Positions 61,866 to 64,000 of a stretch of DNA of 64,000 bases are shown one piece after another. This stretch comes from Flavobacterium piscinae (lineage in GTDB: Bacteria > Bacteroidota > Bacteroidia > Flavobacteriales > Flavobacteriaceae). A program made the position numbers and the translations under genes. Position 1 is the stretch's first letter; each line of letters starts with the position of its first letter. Below the pieces are notes generated by a model that was given only the letters and a program-made list of their open reading frames with translations, was not told the origin of the DNA and did not search any database. Location of the stretch: NCBI RefSeq assembly GCF_004122145.1, contig NZ_SBKQ01000001.1:310001-374000 (forward strand). Reading direction: 5' to 3'.

Positions 61866-63112
61866 TGAATGTTAAACTTCAACAATCAACAATCAACAAT
61901 CAGCAATCGTTAATAAGAATCACCGGTTCCAAATCCGAAACCAATCGTTTGTTGTTGTTGCAAGCATTACATCCCAATTTAGTTTTAGAAAACACCTCTA
62001 ATTCAGACGACTCAGTCTTAATGCTCAAAGCCATCCAAAAACCGACAACAGACAACCGACAACAGACAACCGTAATAGACATCCACCACGCCGGCACCGC
62101 CATGCGTTTCCTCACTGCCTACTTTGCCATTCAAGTTGGGAAAGAAGTCATTCTCACAGGTTCGTCTCGAATGAAAGAGCGACCTATCAAGATTCTGGTA
62201 GAAGCTCTTCAGCAACTGGGTGCCGAAATCAGTTATGAAGAAAATGAAGGTTTTCCTCCCATTCGCATCAAAGGAAAAAAAATTACTCAAAATAAAGTTG
62301 CTCTTCCGGCCAACGTAAGTAGTCAATATATTTCTGCATTATTATTAATTGCACCCAAACTGGAAAAGGGATTAGAATTAACTTTAGAAGGAGAAATTAC
62401 GTCAATTCCCTATATCAAAATGACATTGGCTTTACTGAATGAAATTGGAGTAGAAACCTCTTTTATCCAAAACCAAATTACCGTCAAACCACTCCATACT
62501 ATCAACTCCCAACTCCTAACTATCGAGTCGGATTGGAGTTCCGCTTCCTATTGGTATTCCATTATTGCCTTATCTCCTATCGGAACACAAATAACGCTTT
62601 CCAGCTACAAACAAAACAGTTTACAAGGTGATGCTTCTTTAGTTGAAATCTACAAAAGTTTTGGAGTAGAAACGTTTTTCAAAGGCAATTCAATTGTTTT
62701 GCACAAAATAAACAACCTGAAACCTGATACGTTAAACCTGAAACTAAATAATTCCCCCGACATCGCCCAAACCATCGCTGTAACCTGCTTCGGATTAGGA
62801 CTAGGTTGCAATTTAACCGGCTTACACACACTTAAAATCAAAGAGACGGACAGATTAGAAGCGTTAAAAACTGAGTTAACAAAGTTAGGAGCGAAAGTCT
62901 TAGTTACTAATGATAGTTTGATTTTAGAAAATTCAATTAGCATCAACGAAAATATTGCAATTTCCACCTACCAAGATCACCGTATGGCTATGGCTTTTGC
63001 ACCATTAGCCATAAAAACATCAATTATAATTGAAGAGGCTGAAGTCGTCTCAAAATCCTATCCCACTTTTTGGGAAGATCTAGAAAAATTCGGATTTCAA
63101 ATTTCAAAATGA
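61865..63112 (+). CDS. aroA: 3-phosphoshikimate 1-carboxyvinyltransferase with repeat-derived insertions
   Basis: EPSP synthase, sixth step of the shikimate pathway (415 aa). Motifs: GSKSETNRLLLLQAL, HAGTAMRFLTAYF, GSSRMKERPI, SSQYISALLLIAP, SDWSSASYWYS, KETDRLEALKTEL and DHRMAMAFAPLA. Four stretches are encoded by phased heptamer repeats: the N-terminal QQSTINNQQS, KPTTDNRQQTTV before the HAGTAMRF motif, HTINSQLLTIES before SDWSSASYW, and NNLKPDTLNLKLN. None destroys a motif, so the enzyme is probably active. It overlaps the SMR gene by one base. Confidence 0.95.
   Translation: MNVKLQQSTINNQQSLIRITGSKSETNRLLLLQALHPNLVLENTSNSDDSVLMLKAIQKPTTDNRQQTTVIDIHHAGTAMRFLTAYFAIQVGKEVILTGSSRMKERPIKILVEALQQLGAEISYEENEGFPPIRIKGKKITQNKVALPANVSSQYISALLLIAPKLEKGLELTLEGEITSIPYIKMTLALLNEIGVETSFIQNQITVKPLHTINSQLLTIESDWSSASYWYSIIALSPIGTQITLSSYKQNSLQGDASLVEIYKSFGVETFFKGNSIVLHKINNLKPDTLNLKLNNSPDIAQTIAVTCFGLGLGCNLTGLHTLKIKETDRLEALKTELTKLGAKVLVTNDSLILENSISINENIAISTYQDHRMAMAFAPLAIKTSIIIEEAEVVSKSYPTFWEDLEKFGFQISK
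61879..61913. repeat. Heptamer repeat in aroA codons 6-16
   Basis: Three TCAACAA units, then TCAGCAA and TCGTTAA, in exact 7-base phase, just after the aroA start. Confidence 0.88.
62042..62072. repeat. Heptamer repeat in aroA (CCGACAA family)
   Basis: Alternating CCGACAA and CAGACAA units inside the coding frame; the same family as at 4561-4588 and 53525-53566. Confidence 0.88.
62498..62525. repeat. Heptamer repeat in aroA (ACTATCA family)
   Basis: Four 7-base units beginning with ACT (ACTATCA, ACTCCCA, ACTCCTA and ACTATCG), in frame before the SDWSSASYW motif. Confidence 0.8.
62714..62748. repeat. Heptamer repeat in aroA (AACCTGA family)
   Basis: AACCTGA at 62714, 62721 and 62735 with two diverged units, all in 7-base phase; the same unit as the CTGAAAC run before metF. 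Confidence 0.82.
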
Positions 63113-63144
63113 GACCATTATGTGTATAAAAATTAGCTCAGAAC

Positions 63145-63168
63145 CTTAGTGTCTTAGCACCTTAGCAG
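63145..63168. repeat. Octamer repeat between aroA and queA
   Basis: Three 8-base units CTTAGTGT, CTTAGCAC and CTTAGCAG in tandem. Confidence 0.7.
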
Positions 63169-63197
63169 CTTTCCAAAAAAAATAAACCCCAAAACAC

Positions 63198-63229
63198 TTG
63201 ACAACCCCTATTTCGCAATCGTATATTTG
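63198..63229 (+). promoter_or_regulatory. Promoter for queA
   Basis: TTG (63198-63200), 21 bases, then TATATTTG (63222-63229). Transcription would start near 63236, so the heptamer array at 63260-63287 would be in the queA leader. Confidence 0.75.
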
Positions 63230-63259
63230 CCACCTGAAAATTGGAAGAAGTGAAACGAA

Positions 63260-63287
63260 TCACTAATTACTATTCACTAATCACTAT
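63260..63287. repeat. Phased heptamers before queA
   Basis: Four 7-base units, TCACTAA (twice), TTACTAT and TCACTAT, ending two bases before the queA ATG. Confidence 0.85.
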
Positions 63288-63289
63288 TT

Positions 63290-64000
63290 ATGAAATTATC
63301 TCATTTTAACTTCAATCTACCTGCCGAATTATTGGCCGAATTTCCAGCAGAAAACCGCGACGAATCCCGTTTAATGGTAATCGATAGAGCAAAAAAAACA
63401 ATCGAACACAAAATGTTCAAAGACATCATTAACTATTTCGACGATGGCGATGTAATGATCATGAACAATACCAAAGTTTTTCCTGCTCGTTTATACGGTA
63501 ATAAAGAAAAAACCGGTGCTAGAATAGAAGTGTTTTTGTTACGTGAACTCAATGCAGAGCAACGCCTTTGGGATGTTTTGGTTGATCCGGCAAGAAAAAT
63601 TAGAATAGGAAACAAATTGTATTTTGGAGATGACGATTCTTTAGTGGCAGAAGTAATCGACAATACCACTTCTCGTGGTAGAACCCTTCGCTTTTTATAC
63701 GATGGTTCATACGATGAATTTAGAAATAAATTAACCGAATTAGGTGAAACTCCAATCCCAAAATACATCAATAGAGAAGTTACTCCAGAAGATGAAGAGC
63801 GTTACCAAACCATTTACGCCAAAGTTGAAGGTGCTGTGGCCGCTCCAACAGCCGGTTTACACTTTTCTAAACATTTGATGAAACGTTTAGAAATCAAGGG
63901 AATCAATTTTGCCGAAGTAACCTTACACGTTGGCTTAGGTACTTTCAATCCGGTTGAGGTGGAAGATTTATCGAAACACAAAATGGATTCTGAGGAACTA
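63290..64000 (+). CDS. queA: S-adenosylmethionine:tRNA ribosyltransferase-isomerase, 5' part
   Basis: Builds epoxyqueuosine in tRNA from SAM and 7-aminomethyl-7-deazaguanine. 237 codons are inside the window (the family has about 350) and the gene runs off the right edge. Motifs: [70 protein letters not shown] and [14 protein letters not shown]. The ATG at 63290 is preceded by a good promoter and a heptamer array. Confidence 0.96.
   Translation, partial: MKLSHFNFNLPAELLAEFPAENRDESRLMVIDRAKKTIEHKMFKDIINYFDDGDVMIMNNTKVFPARLYGNKEKTGARIEVFLLRELNAEQRLWDVLVDPARKIRIGNKLYFGDDDSLVAEVIDNTTSRGRTLRFLYDGSYDEFRNKLTELGETPIPKYINREVTPEDEERYQTIYAKVEGAVAAPTAGLHFSKHLMKRLEIKGINFAEVTLHVGLGTFNPVEVEDLSKHKMDSEEL

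Overview
The window is a low-GC segment of a Bacteroidota chromosome, almost certainly from Flavobacteriaceae and most like Flavobacterium. The evidence is PorT and GldA (type IX secretion and gliding), two secreted proteins with type IX C-terminal sorting signals, a TamL-like Omp85 lipoprotein, a GLPGLI protein beside an outer-membrane barrel, DUF5686 and 2TM proteins, promoters with TAnnTTTG -7 boxes and TTG -33 boxes, and weak ribosome binding sites. Most of the window is core chromosome; no tRNA, rRNA, CRISPR array, insertion sequence or replication origin was recognised.

Layout. 1-5.7 kb: 5' part of purH, an ABC permease, two unknown overlapping genes, accD (lacking the zinc-ribbon cysteines) and fbaA. 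5.8-12.5 kb: a TamL-like gene, an rRNA/tRNA methyltransferase, porT, ubiE, folA, a 2TM protein and a small glycogen-binding-type protein. 12.5-17.3 kb: a leftward, operon-like run of a bifunctional nuclease, a nucleoside transporter, a zinc-ribbon membrane protein, thyA and two TonB-C-terminal-domain proteins. 17.4-26.2 kb: etfB-etfA, pdhB, a DUF5686 protein, ppa and hppA. 26.3-32.8 kb: a glycan-degradation operon (GH20 hexosaminidase, glycosylasparaginase, CutC, GH2 mannosidase). 32.8-38.6 kb: an AhpD-like protein, a deoxynucleoside kinase, envelope proteins and a barrel. 38.6-47.7 kb: the methionine/SAM cycle, with metK behind a SAM-II-like riboswitch, two type IX cargo proteins, then a SAM-I riboswitch before a metH split in two, and metF. 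47.7-50.5 kb: a PagL-like deacylase, a DUF2807 lipoprotein and gldA. 50.5-54.7 kb: a Phe/Tyr operon (pheA, aminotransferase, tyrA, DAHP synthase-chorismate mutase) behind what looks like a classical attenuator with a Phe/Tyr-rich leader peptide. 54.7-64 kb: an M48 protease, an unknown secreted protein, rsgA, dtd, an inserted fic module, a MazG-like gene, a Gdx-like SMR transporter, aroA and the start of queA.

The most notable observations are: (1) an unannotated 29-codon leader with 6 Phe and 3 Tyr codons in an 11-codon run, followed by mutually exclusive antiterminator and terminator helices before pheA; (2) an exactly periodic array of seven 41-bp imperfect palindromes in front of a self-inhibited class II Fic gene with a C-terminal helix-turn-helix, inserted between a decayed 5' copy of a MazG-like gene and an intact one; (3) phased tandem heptamers at gene junctions (accD, etfA, metF, DAHP synthase, queA) that also occur at four places inside the aroA reading frame; (4) two different classes of SAM riboswitch within 3 kb. 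Functional statements rest on recognised motifs and family knowledge; no database search was possible.
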